A stretch of DNA of 64,000 nt from assembly GCF_020217485.1 (NCBI RefSeq), contig NZ_JAEKMI010000005.1, positions 1 to 64,000 on the forward strand. Direction: 5' to 3'. Under the pieces are notes generated by a model that saw only the letters and a program-made list of their open reading frames with translations, did no database searches and had not been told where the DNA came from. The stretch comes from Mycobacterium sp. WUMAC-067. Lineage in GTDB: Bacteria > Actinomycetota > Actinomycetes > Mycobacteriales > Mycobacteriaceae. Within the stretch, counting starts at the first letter, position 1; each line of letters starts with the position of its first letter. Both the position numbers and the translations under genes were made by a program. Below, one piece after another: positions 12,130 to 22,675 of this stretch.

Positions 12130-12410
12130 ATCGACGGGCGTCCCGGGAAACGAATTGAGACTTTGCGACGTTTCCTCTCCGTACGGCGTCCATACGGCGC
12201 GTAACGCCGCAGGCAGTCGCAGGAGAGATTTACGGCCGGAAGGACCAAGTTGCGTCCGCAGCGAACGAGGCCGCACAAGGTTAGGCCCGCTGGCAAGCCG
12301 ACCATTACAGTGGATGGCAGGTACGCGATTCCGGCCACAGGGAACCGGCAGGGTTGCTAGAAGGGCCGCTAACCAGTTTGTACCGATGTTGAGGGAGAGC
12401 AGGTAACCCG
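12130..12410. other. clpC1 leader/promoter region
   Basis: Non-coding gap between the lsr2 terminator and clpC1. It holds a short local repeat (GTACGGCG / ATACGGCG near 12180-12200) and a ribosome site (GGGAGAGCAGG) just before the clpC1 ATG. I cannot place the -10 box with confidence. Confidence 0.4.
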
Positions 12411-14954
<2,544 letters not shown>

Positions 14955-14955
14955 G

Positions 14956-15001
14956 GTGAACCCGGCGGCGCGTGGATTGTGTGCCGCGTCGCAGGGTTCA
15001 C
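14956..15001. repeat. Palindromic repeat copy 1, possible clpC1 terminator
   Basis: 17-nt arms (14956-14972 and 14985-15001) pair with two mismatches around a 12-nt loop. The right arm has the core CGCGTCGCAG..TTCAC shared with the two palindromes around the gene at 58.3-59.2 kb. It starts 2 nt after the clpC1 stop and may serve as its terminator. Confidence 0.6.
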
Positions 15002-15044
15002 ACTTGCGCGTCGAGAAGGGCGTGCACCGCACAAGGAGGCTCTC

Positions 15045-15254
15045 GTGGCGAACTCCCAGGTAGCCCGCACCCGTCCGCTCGACCTGTCGGCGGCAAGCGC
15101 CGCGCTCTGGTTGGCGGCGACCGTCTTTCTCGCGTTGTTGGCGCTGTACTTCGTCGGCGTCGACCAGGGGGCGGTGTCGCTGTTCGGCAGCGACTCGCAT
15201 GTGCACGAGTTCGTGCACGACGCGCGCCATCTCCTCGGCTTCCCCTGCCACTGA
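15045..15254 (+). CDS. cbtB: CbtB-type small membrane subunit, predicted cobalt transport
   Basis: A 69-residue protein with one membrane helix (about residues 20-42) and a His-rich C-terminus (SHVHEFVHDARHLLGFPCH), the hallmark of the CbtB family. CbtA/CbtB are predicted cobalt transporters from genome-context work; direct biochemical proof is limited. The start is a GTG preceded by AAGGAGG. cbtA follows after 9 nt. The genes sit where M. tuberculosis has a PE_PGRS gene, so this is an accessory insertion relative to that genome. Confidence 0.85.
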   Translation: MANSQVARTRPLDLSAASAALWLAATVFLALLALYFVGVDQGAVSLFGSDSHVHEFVHDARHLLGFPCH

Positions 15255-15263
15255 GCCGGTCTC

Positions 15264-16040
15264 GTGGAGAAACGCCTGATCGGGGGCGGACTTCTGGCGG
15301 GTGCCGTCGGCTCGGTGCTGGCGTTCGTATTCGCCCGGCTGTGCGCCGAGCCCGTCATCGGGCGCGCGATCGCTTTTGAGGACGGCCGCACGGACGCCGA
15401 GAACGCGCACGGCGTGCACGAGCACGGCGCCGAGCTGTTCACCCGGACGGTGCAGGCCAACGCCGGGCTGGGATTCGGGGTGCTGATCTTCGGCCTCGCC
15501 ATGGGCGCCTTGTTCGCCGTGCTGTTCAGCGTCGTCTATGCCCGCACGAATCATGCGCGGCCGCAGGCGCTTTCGTTGCTCTTGGCGGCCGGGGCGTTCT
15601 GGGCGGTGTACGTGGTGCCGTTTCTGAAGTATCCGCCGAACCCGCCGGCGGTCGGCCAGTCCGACACGATCGGCGCGCGGACCGGCTGGTATCTGGTGAT
15701 GGTGCTGGCGTCGGTGGTGTTGGCGATCGGCGCGGCATGGTTGGCGCGTTCGCTCACCGCCCGCTTCGGGGTGGGGAACGCGCGGCTGCTGGCGGCCGGG
15801 TCCTATCTGGTGGCGATCGTCGTGGTGGCGGTGCTGCTGCCGGGCGTGGACGAGACGCCGGGACCGCTGCGCGACGCGGCGGGCGCCATCATCTATCCGG
15901 GTTTTCCCGCCGACGTCCTCTATGAGTTCAGGTTGGTATCGCTGGCGACTCAGCTGGTGCTGTGGGCGGGCATCGGCCTGGTCTTCTCCGTGGTGGCGTC
16001 CCGGCTACTGAGTGAGCGCGCCCCGAGCACCGCGGCGTGA
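15264..16040 (+). CDS. cbtA: CbtA-type multispanning membrane protein, predicted cobalt transport
   Basis: A 258-residue protein with five to six hydrophobic helices (about 5-25, 75-100, 107-125, 145-165, 177-197 and 230-250) and an N-terminal loop with histidines (HGVHEHGAELF). This is the CbtA family pattern, and cbtB lies directly upstream. The GTG start is 9 nt after cbtB. The stop overlaps the start of the next gene (GTGA), which ties all three genes into one operon. No cobalamin riboswitch is visible in the short upstream gap. Confidence 0.83.
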   Translation: MEKRLIGGGLLAGAVGSVLAFVFARLCAEPVIGRAIAFEDGRTDAENAHGVHEHGAELFTRTVQANAGLGFGVLIFGLAMGALFAVLFSVVYARTNHARPQALSLLLAAGAFWAVYVVPFLKYPPNPPAVGQSDTIGARTGWYLVMVLASVVLAIGAAWLARSLTARFGVGNARLLAAGSYLVAIVVVAVLLPGVDETPGPLRDAAGAIIYPGFPADVLYEFRLVSLATQLVLWAGIGLVFSVVASRLLSERAPSTAA

Positions 16041-16585
16041 CGCAGGTCGTCCGGCTGACGCTCGTCTCGCACGCGGTGACCGCTGCGATGGCGGCCGGGC
16101 GGTTTCCCGCCGACGAGCCGCTCAACGACGTCGGCCGCCGCCAGGCCAAAGCCGTGACCGACGAAATCCCCGCTGGGGCACGCCATTTCGTCGCACCCGA
16201 GCGGCGCGCTCGGGAGACGGCGGCGTTGCTGGGCCTGCAATCCGTCACGGAGCCGCGGCTCTCCGACCTCGATTGCGGGCGGTGGCGAGGCATGGCGCTC
16301 GGGGACGTGCCCCCCGGGGAGCTCGAGGCGTGGCTGACCGATCCCACCCGGGCGCCGCACGGCGGCGAGTCGATCACCGACCTCGTCGACCGGGTGGCCG
16401 GCTGGTTGAAGTCGTTGACCGCCAACACCTCACCCGTGGTGGCGGTGACGCACCCCGCGGTGATCCGGGCGGCGATCCTGGCGGCGCTGGGCATCCCGCC
16501 GGCGTCGTTCTGGCGCATCGACGTCGCACCGGCGGGCCGCGTCCTCATGCATTTCCGCGACGGACGCTGGACGCTGCGGTTGTGA
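16037..16585 (+). CDS. Histidine-phosphatase (phosphoglycerate-mutase-like) protein with altered RHG motif
   Basis: A 182-residue protein of the histidine phosphatase superfamily: PLNDVGRRQA, VAPERRARETAALLG, LDCGRWRG, HGGESITDLVDRV and the second histidine in VTHPAVIRAA. The catalytic RHG motif is replaced by LVSHAVT, so the phospho-acceptor histidine is kept but the preceding arginine is lost. The coupling to cbtBA suggests a cobalt or cobalamin role, for example a CobC-like alpha-ribazole phosphatase. Loss of the arginine could instead mean altered substrate choice or weak catalysis. Confidence 0.85.
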   Translation: MTQVVRLTLVSHAVTAAMAAGRFPADEPLNDVGRRQAKAVTDEIPAGARHFVAPERRARETAALLGLQSVTEPRLSDLDCGRWRGMALGDVPPGELEAWLTDPTRAPHGGESITDLVDRVAGWLKSLTANTSPVVAVTHPAVIRAAILAALGIPPASFWRIDVAPAGRVLMHFRDGRWTLRL

Positions 16586-16588
16586 CAG

Positions 16589-17953
16589 CTACTTCGGCGC
16601 GATCAACGCGAAGGCCTGCTTGGCGACCTGCAGCATCCAGCCGGTCACGGTCGGCCCGTGATCGCGCGGCCAGGTCAGCTGGAAGCTGACCACCCACGGC
16701 TGGCGCGTCTTGTCGACGGCGTACCAGCTGAACGTCAAATCACCCGGCAGGCCACCGGCTTTCGCGCCGATGTAGGGCCATACGTTGCGGTCCAGCTGGA
16801 TACCCGCGACCGCGGACAGGATCTCGCGCACCGGAGCCGCCGCGCCGACCGCGTCGGCCTGCAGCGCCGCGTGGACCCGGCAGATGTCCTCGGCGTTGCC
16901 GTACCACTCCGCGCCGTACGAGGACGCGGGCGAGTGAGCACGCATCGGATCCGGGTCGTACGGCGTGGAATTCGCTTGCTCCAGCAGCTGGGCCCGCACT
17001 TGCGGGGACCCGTGCTCCCATTGGCCGCGCAGGTCGGGTCTGCCCCAGCCGACCGAGAAAAGCTCGTACATGGTGGGGAAGGGAGTCATGCTGGCCGGGT
17101 CGTGATGGCCGGCCGTGGCGAGCGCTTCGGAGATGGCGTGCGTGCCCATCTTTTCGATCAGCAGATCGGTTGCCATGTTGTCGCTGGTGGCGATCATCTT
17201 CTCGGCGGCCTTGCGGACCGAGACGTGGGCGCCGGCGGGCAGCGCCAGACCCGACGAGCCGACGGCCCGGCTCTTGTCGGTGACGGTCAGCTGGTCATCC
17301 CAGGACACCGTGCCGTTTTTGATGGCGCCGGCCAGGGCGTGCAACACGTACAGCTTGAAAATCGATGCCAGCGGCAGGGATTCGCGGGTGTTGGTGCCCG
17401 CCACCGGGTTGCAGTGGCCGTCATCGACCTTGGCGACCTGATAGGAGTAGCGCGCGCCGGTCTTGCTCAGCACCGCGTCGATGTCCTGCCACGACCTGAC
17501 CGTGGGCGCCCGGGTGTCCAGGTCGAACCGGTCCACCCACCCGCCGTCGTCGGTGTGGATCCGGATGTCTTGGCGGGCACCGTAAGACGACGTCAGGTGC
17601 AGCGTGGCCACGCTCGCACCGATGTCCACGCCGTCGAGGCTGAACGGACGATCCCACCACAGCGCCTCCATGGTGGTTTCCACCGACTCGACCTTGTCGG
17701 CAGCGGCGAGCGTGCCGACCCCGACCGGCCCGATGGGCCAATCCGAGTTGAGCATGTCCAACGTCTGCTGGGCCCGGATGCCGGGCGGGGTCCGGGTGTC
17801 GATTTGGCGTCCCGCGTTCGCCGCGTTCGCCTGCGGCGAGGGGGAGGGGGCGCAACCGGGCGCCGAGGTCACGATCAGTGTGGTGGCGGCGCTCAGCGCC
17901 AGCGCGCGGCGCCAGGCCGACCGCCCGCTAGCCAGCCTGCTTGTTTGCGGCAA
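16589..17953 (-). CDS. lpqF: LpqF-type lipoprotein with beta-lactamase/serine-hydrolase fold
   Basis: Exported lipoprotein of about 454 residues. I chose a TTG start (17953) that overlaps mhuD by 26 bp, because it gives a basic N-terminus, a hydrophobic stretch and a lipobox-like cysteine (SAPGC, Cys34) and matches the length of the M. tuberculosis protein (about 452). The C-terminal half has class A beta-lactamase motifs: SIFK (Ser197 and Lys200), SDN in IATSDNMA and an AKAGG in the KTG position. Substrate unknown. The stop faces the phosphatase stop across 3 nt. Confidence 0.85.
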   Translation of the reverse strand: MPQTSRLASGRSAWRRALALSAATTLIVTSAPGCAPSPSPQANAANAGRQIDTRTPPGIRAQQTLDMLNSDWPIGPVGVGTLAAADKVESVETTMEALWWDRPFSLDGVDIGASVATLHLTSSYGARQDIRIHTDDGGWVDRFDLDTRAPTVRSWQDIDAVLSKTGARYSYQVAKVDDGHCNPVAGTNTRESLPLASIFKLYVLHALAGAIKNGTVSWDDQLTVTDKSRAVGSSGLALPAGAHVSVRKAAEKMIATSDNMATDLLIEKMGTHAISEALATAGHHDPASMTPFPTMYELFSVGWGRPDLRGQWEHGSPQVRAQLLEQANSTPYDPDPMRAHSPASSYGAEWYGNAEDICRVHAALQADAVGAAAPVREILSAVAGIQLDRNVWPYIGAKAGGLPGDLTFSWYAVDKTRQPWVVSFQLTWPRDHGPTVTGWMLQVAKQAFALIAPK

Positions 17954-18248
17954 CGTCCAGCACAACCTCGAATTCCAGCAGGGACGCCCCGGTCGCCACC
18001 GGGTTGGCCCGATGGCCGGCGTGGGCCTCGATGGCGGGACCCTTCGCCCACGCCTGGAACGCCTCATCGGACTCCCAGTGCGTCACCACGAAGTAGCGGT
18101 CCTCGCCCTGGACCGGACGCAGCAACTGGAAGCCGAGGAAGCCGGGCTGATTCTCCACCGCATGCGCGCGGTGGGCGAACCGCTTCTCCAGTTCGGGGCC
18201 GGCGTCGGCGGGAACTTCGATTGCGTTGATCTTCACCACTGGCGGCAT
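17928..18248 (-). CDS. mhuD: MhuD haem-degrading monooxygenase
   Basis: Non-canonical IsdG-family enzyme that cleaves haem to mycobilin and releases iron without carbon monoxide. The product is 106 residues with the ferredoxin-like ABM fold. The key residues are visible with a one-residue shift caused by an extra N-terminal proline: Asn8 (VVKINAIEV), Trp67 (AFQAWAKG) and the haem ligand His76 (EAHAGHRANP). A -10 box TAGCCT (18255-18260) lies 6 nt before the ATG, so the message is probably leaderless. lpqF overlaps its 3' end. Confidence 0.95.
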   Translation of the reverse strand: MPPVVKINAIEVPADAGPELEKRFAHRAHAVENQPGFLGFQLLRPVQGEDRYFVVTHWESDEAFQAWAKGPAIEAHAGHRANPVATGASLLEFEVVLDVAANKQAG

Positions 18249-18254
18249 GCCGCT

Positions 18255-18260
18255 AGGCTA
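18255..18260 (-). promoter_or_regulatory. Leaderless -10 box of mhuD
   Basis: On the minus strand TAGCCT is followed by 6 nt and then the mhuD ATG, the same layout as other leaderless starts in this window. Confidence 0.5.
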
Positions 18261-18309
18261 CCCCGCCCCCCGCACCGTTCAACGAGGGCGGTCCACGCAA
18301 GATGGTGGC

Positions 18310-19080
18310 ATGCCCAGCGATTTGTTGACTCGCCGCGGGGGGCGCGGCGAACCATTGGTGCTGGTGCACGGCCTGATGGGGCGCGGGACCACGTGGACGC
18401 GTCAACTGCCGTGGCTGACCCGCGTGGGCACCGTCTACAGCTACGACGCGCTGTGGCACCGGGGACGCGACGTCGACGATCCGCACCCGATCAGCACCGA
18501 GCGGTTCGTGGCCGACCTGGGTGATGCGGTGAGCGCGTTGGGCGCGCCGGTCAGGATCGTCGGGCATTCGATGGGTGCCCTGCACGCGTGGTGCCTGGCC
18601 GCCGAGCTCCCCGAACTGGTTTCCGCCCTGGTGCTCGAGGACATGGCGCCGGACTTCCGCGGCCGCACCACCGGCCCCTGGGAGCCGTGGCTGCACGCGC
18701 TTCCGGTCGAATTCGATTCCGCCGAGCAGGTGTTCGCCGAATTCGGTCCCGTCGCCGGGCGGTATTTCCTGGAGGCGTTCGACCGCACCGAAACCGGCTG
18801 GCGGCTGCACGGGCACACCTCGCGATGGATCGAGATCGCCGCGGAATGGGGTACCCGCGACTACTGGGCGCAGTGGCGGGCGGTGCGTGTGCCGTCGCTG
18901 CTCATCGAGGCCGGCAACTCGGTCACCCCGCCGGGCCAGATGCAGCGGATGGCCGAAAGCGCCACCGCGGCAACGTATTTGCGGGTTCCGCAGGCGGGTC
19001 ACCTGATCCACGACGAAGCGCCCGAGGAATACCGCGCAGCGGTGGAGGCTTTCCTGGCCGCGCCGGATTCGCGGGCCTGA
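18310..19080 (+). CDS. Alpha/beta hydrolase (Rv3591c-like)
   Basis: A 256-residue alpha/beta-fold hydrolase. The oxyanion region is VLVHGLMGRG (about 17-26), the nucleophile elbow is VGHSMGALHAW (Ser87) and the histidine is in PQAGHLIHDEAP near the C-terminus. The start is the ATG of MPSDLLTRR, which fits the orthologue; a longer open frame upstream would overlap mhuD. The substrate is unknown. It ends 4 nt from the convergent mutY stop. Confidence 0.9.
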   Translation: MPSDLLTRRGGRGEPLVLVHGLMGRGTTWTRQLPWLTRVGTVYSYDALWHRGRDVDDPHPISTERFVADLGDAVSALGAPVRIVGHSMGALHAWCLAAELPELVSALVLEDMAPDFRGRTTGPWEPWLHALPVEFDSAEQVFAEFGPVAGRYFLEAFDRTETGWRLHGHTSRWIEIAAEWGTRDYWAQWRAVRVPSLLIEAGNSVTPPGQMQRMAESATAATYLRVPQAGHLIHDEAPEEYRAAVEAFLAAPDSRA

Positions 19081-19084
19081 CGCG

Positions 19085-19984
19085 CTACTCCTCGCCGGCC
19101 AGCGCGAACCGGCCGTCGCGGGTCTGCGTCACCAGACCGTCGGCGAGCAGCGAATACAGCGCCCGGTCGCGCTGCGCGGTATCGGTCAGCCACGCGACAT
19201 CCAGCTCGGCCCTGGTGGCCGGGGAATCCTTGGCGCGCAACACATCCAGCAACCGGCCGCGGACCTGCCGGTCGGTGCCCGCGTAGGTCTGGACGCGTCG
19301 CGGCGGTCCTTGCGCGGCGGGAAAGCCCGCGTGCCGCCAGGCGCACCGGCCCAGCGGACACAGCCCGCACCGCGGGGCGCGCGCGGTGCACACCGTCGCT
19401 CCCAGCTCCATCAGCGCGACGGAGAACTGCGGTGCGGTTTCGTCGTCGGGCAGCAGCGCGGCCACGTCGGCGTGGTCACGGTTCGCCGACGGCGCGCCCG
19501 CGTCGGCCAGGCCGTGCACGACGCGCGCCACCACCCGGCGCACGTTGGTGTCGACCACCGGCACCCGCCGGCGATAGGCGAAGCAGGCGACGGCGCGCGC
19601 CGTGTAGCTGCCGACGCCGGGCAGCGTCAGCAGCGTGTCGACGTCATCGGGAACGACGTCGTCGTGATCGCGCGCGATGACGGTGGCGCACTCGTGTAAA
19701 CGCTTGGCCCGCCGCGGATAACCCAGCTTGCCCCAGGCGCGCAACACATCCGCGGCGCTGGCAGCGGCCGTCGCCGACGGGGTCGGCCAGCGCCGCACCC
19801 AGTCCGACCAGATCGGCAACACCCGGGCCACCGGCGTTTGCTGCAACATGAACTCGCTGACCAGGATCTGCCAGGCGCTGACCCCGGGCTCTCGCCAGGG
19901 CAGGTCGCGGCGGGATCGCTCATACCAGGCCAAAAGATTGGTAACTGGTATGTATGCCGGGCCGGGCTCTGGGTGTTCCGGCAT
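19085..19984 (-). CDS. mutY: Adenine DNA glycosylase MutY
   Basis: Base-excision repair enzyme that removes adenine paired with 8-oxoguanine. About 299 residues. It has the helix-hairpin-helix LPGVGSYTARAVA, the catalytic aspartate in VVDTNVRRVV and a [4Fe-4S] loop with C-X6-C-X2-C-X5-C (CTARAPRCGLCPLGRC). I chose the ATG of MPEHPEPG; a second ATG 12 nt upstream (19996) would overlap the canB start codon. mutY and canB are divergent with almost no space between them. Confidence 0.93.
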   Translation of the reverse strand: MPEHPEPGPAYIPVTNLLAWYERSRRDLPWREPGVSAWQILVSEFMLQQTPVARVLPIWSDWVRRWPTPSATAAASAADVLRAWGKLGYPRRAKRLHECATVIARDHDDVVPDDVDTLLTLPGVGSYTARAVACFAYRRRVPVVDTNVRRVVARVVHGLADAGAPSANRDHADVAALLPDDETAPQFSVALMELGATVCTARAPRCGLCPLGRCAWRHAGFPAAQGPPRRVQTYAGTDRQVRGRLLDVLRAKDSPATRAELDVAWLTDTAQRDRALYSLLADGLVTQTRDGRFALAGEE

Positions 19985-19994
19985 GATGGCAGCC

Positions 19995-20612
19995 ATGCCT
20001 AACACCAGTCCGGTAACCGCATGGAAGTCACTCAAAGAGGGTAACGAGCGATTCGTCGCCGGTAAGCCGCAGCATCCCAGCCAAAGTGTTGAGCACCGGG
20101 CCAGCCTGGCCGCCGGTCAGAGTCCCACCGCGGTCGTGTTCGGCTGCTCGGACAGCCGGGTCGCCGCCGAGCTCATCTTCGATCAGGGCCTGGGCGACAT
20201 GTTCGTGGTGCGCACCGCGGGGCAGGCCATCGACACCGCGGTCCTGGGTTCCATCGAGTTCGCGGTGAGCGTGCTCAACGTGCCCCTCATCGTCGTGCTG
20301 GGTCACGACAGCTGCGGCGCGATCAAGGCCGCCCTGGGCGCGATCGATGAGGGATCCATCCCCGGCGGTTTCGTGCGCGATGTGGTGGAGCGGGTGGCGC
20401 CGTCCATCCTCATGGGCCGCCGCGACGGCCTGAGCCGCGTCGAAGAGTTCGTGGAACGACACGTGCGCGAAACCGTGGCGCAGCTCGTGTCGCGGTCCAC
20501 GGCGATCGCCGAGCGCATCGCCGACGGCACGGTGGCGGTCGCCGGTGTCACCTACCACCTCGCCGACGGGCAGGCGGCGTTGTGCGACCACGTCGGCGAC
20601 ATCGGCGAATAA
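19995..20612 (+). CDS. canB: Beta-class carbonic anhydrase (CanB type)
   Basis: Interconverts CO2 and bicarbonate. The 205-residue product has the zinc ligands Cys51 (FGCSDSRVAAE, with Asp53 and Arg55), His104 and Cys107 (VLGHDSCGAIKAA). The start is the ATG of MPNTSPVTAW, matching the orthologue. The 3' end including the stop codon is part of a threefold 11-bp tandem repeat. Divergent from mutY with start codons about 10 nt apart. Confidence 0.95.
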   Translation: MPNTSPVTAWKSLKEGNERFVAGKPQHPSQSVEHRASLAAGQSPTAVVFGCSDSRVAAELIFDQGLGDMFVVRTAGQAIDTAVLGSIEFAVSVLNVPLIVVLGHDSCGAIKAALGAIDEGSIPGGFVRDVVERVAPSILMGRRDGLSRVEEFVERHVRETVAQLVSRSTAIAERIADGTVAVAGVTYHLADGQAALCDHVGDIGE

Positions 20613-20635
20613 GCGGCGAATAGGCGGCGAATAGC
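20603..20635 (+). repeat. Three tandem 11-bp repeats across the canB stop
   Basis: Units at 20603-20613, 20614-20624 and 20625-20635, each CGGCGAATA followed by AG, GG or GC. The first unit contains the end and TAA stop of canB. Confidence 0.8.
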
Positions 20636-20748
20636 GGGCCGGATCGCGGGCGAATGGGGCACGCGATCGGCCGCCACTAACACGGCGATTGGCCGGCAAA
20701 CCTAGCGACACGCCGAGTCGGGTCAGCCAAATCGGCGTGACCTGGGCC

Positions 20749-20760
20749 TACGCTGCGAAC
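20749..20760 (+). promoter_or_regulatory. Leaderless promoter (-10 TACGCT)
   Basis: TACGCT (20749-20754) lies 6 nt before the GTG at 20761 of the Rv3587c-like gene. This decides the start among several in-frame codons. Confidence 0.5.
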
Positions 20761-21564
20761 GTGCTCGATCTGGAACCGCGTGGCCCGCTACCCACCGAGA
20801 TCTATTGGCGGCGCAGAGGCCTGGCCGTGGGCATCGCGGTCGTCGTGATCGGGATCGTGGCCGCCACCGTCATCGCGTTCATGGGACACAGCTCGGGCGC
20901 CAAGCCCGCCAGCACCGACAAGCCGAACTCCGCTCAGAGCAAGCCGGGATCGCCTGCGCCCCAGGCGCCCCCACCGGCGGGACCGGAAAGCCCCGCGCCG
21001 GGGGCGCCGCCGGCGCAGGGCCAGAGCCCCGAGACGCCCACCCCCACCGCCGCCGTGCAGCCGCCGCCGGTGCTGAAGGAGGGCGACGACTGCCCCGACT
21101 CGACGCTGGCGGTCAAGGGCCTGACCAACGCGCCCCAGTACTTCATCGGTGACCAGCCGAAGTTCACCATGGTCGTCACCAACATCGGGCTGGTCGCCTG
21201 CAAGCGCGACGTCGGCGCCGCGGTGCTGGCGGCCTACGTCTACTCGCTGGACAACAAGCGGCTGTGGTCGAACCTGGACTGCGCGCCGTCCAACGAGACA
21301 CTGATCAAGACCTTCACGCCGGGCGAGCAGGTGACCACCGCGGTGACCTGGACGGGCATGGGTTCGGCGCCGCACTGCCCGCTGCCGCGGCCGGCGATCG
21401 GGCCGGGCACCTACAACCTGGTCGTACAGCTGGGCAACCTGCGCTCGATGCCGGTGCCGTTCATCATGAACCAGCCCCCACCGCCGCCGGGCCCCGTGCC
21501 CGGGCCGGGCCAGCCCGGGGCCGTGCCGCAGCCGGAGGCCCCGCCGATGCCCCCGGCCGGCTGA
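20761..21564 (+). CDS. Membrane-anchored secreted-domain protein (Rv3587c-like)
   Basis: A 267-residue protein. A short cytoplasmic N-terminus (VLDLEPRGPLPTEIYWRRRG) leads into one membrane helix (about residues 21-42), then a Pro/Ala/Gln-rich linker (about 45-110). A conserved extracytoplasmic domain (about 115-240) has four cysteines (DDCPDS, VACKRDV, LDCAPS, PHCPLP), probably two disulfides, and a Pro/Gly tail. The GTG start follows a leaderless -10 box. Function unknown. Confidence 0.9.
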   Translation: MLDLEPRGPLPTEIYWRRRGLAVGIAVVVIGIVAATVIAFMGHSSGAKPASTDKPNSAQSKPGSPAPQAPPPAGPESPAPGAPPAQGQSPETPTPTAAVQPPPVLKEGDDCPDSTLAVKGLTNAPQYFIGDQPKFTMVVTNIGLVACKRDVGAAVLAAYVYSLDNKRLWSNLDCAPSNETLIKTFTPGEQVTTAVTWTGMGSAPHCPLPRPAIGPGTYNLVVQLGNLRSMPVPFIMNQPPPPPGPVPGPGQPGAVPQPEAPPMPPAG

Positions 21565-21576
21565 GCCCAACGCGTA

Positions 21577-22659
21577 TCAGCTCAGTGAGTCGGTGATCGT
21601 CGACTCCGCCAGCTGCGAGAGGCCCTCCCGCACGTGGCGCGCCCACATCGCGCCGATGCCGTCGACCGATTGCAGGTCGCTGGCGCTGGCCGCCAGCACG
21701 TTCTGCAGCGTCCCGAACGAGCGGACCAGCAGGTCGGCGTGGGCGAACTGCAACCGGGGGATGCCGGCCAGCGCGCGGTAGCCACGCGGGCTGACCGCCG
21801 AATCCTGCGCCTCCGTCGTCGTCGGGTAGCCGAAAACCTTTGCCAGAGCGGTGAAGTCGAGCAGCTCGGTATCCGAGAGCGCATCCAGCTCGTCCAGCGT
21901 CGCGGTCATCTGCGCTTCGGACAGCGGTTCCGGGCTGGCGTGGTAGTCCCGCACCATCAACCCCCGGGCGATGTCGTTGCCGCCCAGCAGTTCGTCGAGT
22001 TGCAGCCGCAGCTGGCGCCCGTCGGTGCCGAGTTCGACCACGTCGTTGTCGATCACCTGGCCGATCCGCCGGACCAGCTCGAGCCGCTGCACCACCGTCA
22101 GGACGTCGCGCAGGGTGACGAAGTCCTCGATCTCGGCCCGCGATAGCTGCCGGCTGACCTCGTCGAGCCTGATCTTGTACCGCTCGAGGGTGGCGATGGC
22201 CTGATTGGCCCGCGACAGGATGGTCGCGGAATCTGCGACGACGTGACGCTCCCCGCCCACGTACACCGTCACGATGTTCATCGAGTGGCTCACCGAGATC
22301 ACCGGGTATCCGGTCTGGATCGCCGCCCGCTCCGCCGAGCGGTGCCGAGTCCCCGACTCATCGGTGGCGATCGACGGATCGGGAACCAGCTGCACGTTGG
22401 CCCGCACGATGCGGCTGCCGTCGGTGGACAGCACCACGGCGCCGTCCATCTTTGCCAGCTCGCGCAGCCGGGTCGGCGCGTAACGCACGTCCAGGGCGAA
22501 GCCGCCGTCGCAGATGGCTTCGACGTTTTCGTCGTTGCCGAGCACGATCAGCGCGCCGGTGCGGCCGCGCAGGATGCGTTCCAGACCGTCGCGCAGCCCG
22601 GTCCCCGGTGCCAGGCGGGCAACGGTGTCACGCAACGTCGGACGGGTCACAGCGTGCAT
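21577..22659 (-). CDS. disA: DisA diadenylate cyclase, c-di-AMP synthase
   Basis: Makes cyclic di-AMP from two ATP. About 360 residues. The N-terminal DAC domain has the catalytic DGAVVL and [11 protein letters not shown] motifs; a central helical spine follows, and a C-terminal helix-hairpin-helix DNA-binding region ([17 protein letters not shown]). I use the ATG of MHAVTRP; another ATG lies four codons upstream (22671). radA lies directly upstream and its stop is a few bases away, the usual mycobacterial radA-disA pair. Confidence 0.96.
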   Translation of the reverse strand: MHAVTRPTLRDTVARLAPGTGLRDGLERILRGRTGALIVLGNDENVEAICDGGFALDVRYAPTRLRELAKMDGAVVLSTDGSRIVRANVQLVPDPSIATDESGTRHRSAERAAIQTGYPVISVSHSMNIVTVYVGGERHVVADSATILSRANQAIATLERYKIRLDEVSRQLSRAEIEDFVTLRDVLTVVQRLELVRRIGQVIDNDVVELGTDGRQLRLQLDELLGGNDIARGLMVRDYHASPEPLSEAQMTATLDELDALSDTELLDFTALAKVFGYPTTTEAQDSAVSPRGYRALAGIPRLQFAHADLLVRSFGTLQNVLAASASDLQSVDGIGAMWARHVREGLSQLAESTITDSLS

Positions 22660-22675
22660 TCTGCGGCCCATCGCG

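Noticed and set aside
14955-15044. Cobalamin riboswitch before cbtB
   Set aside because: The 90-bp gap is taken up by the palindromic repeat and a ribosome site; no B12-box-like sequence is visible.
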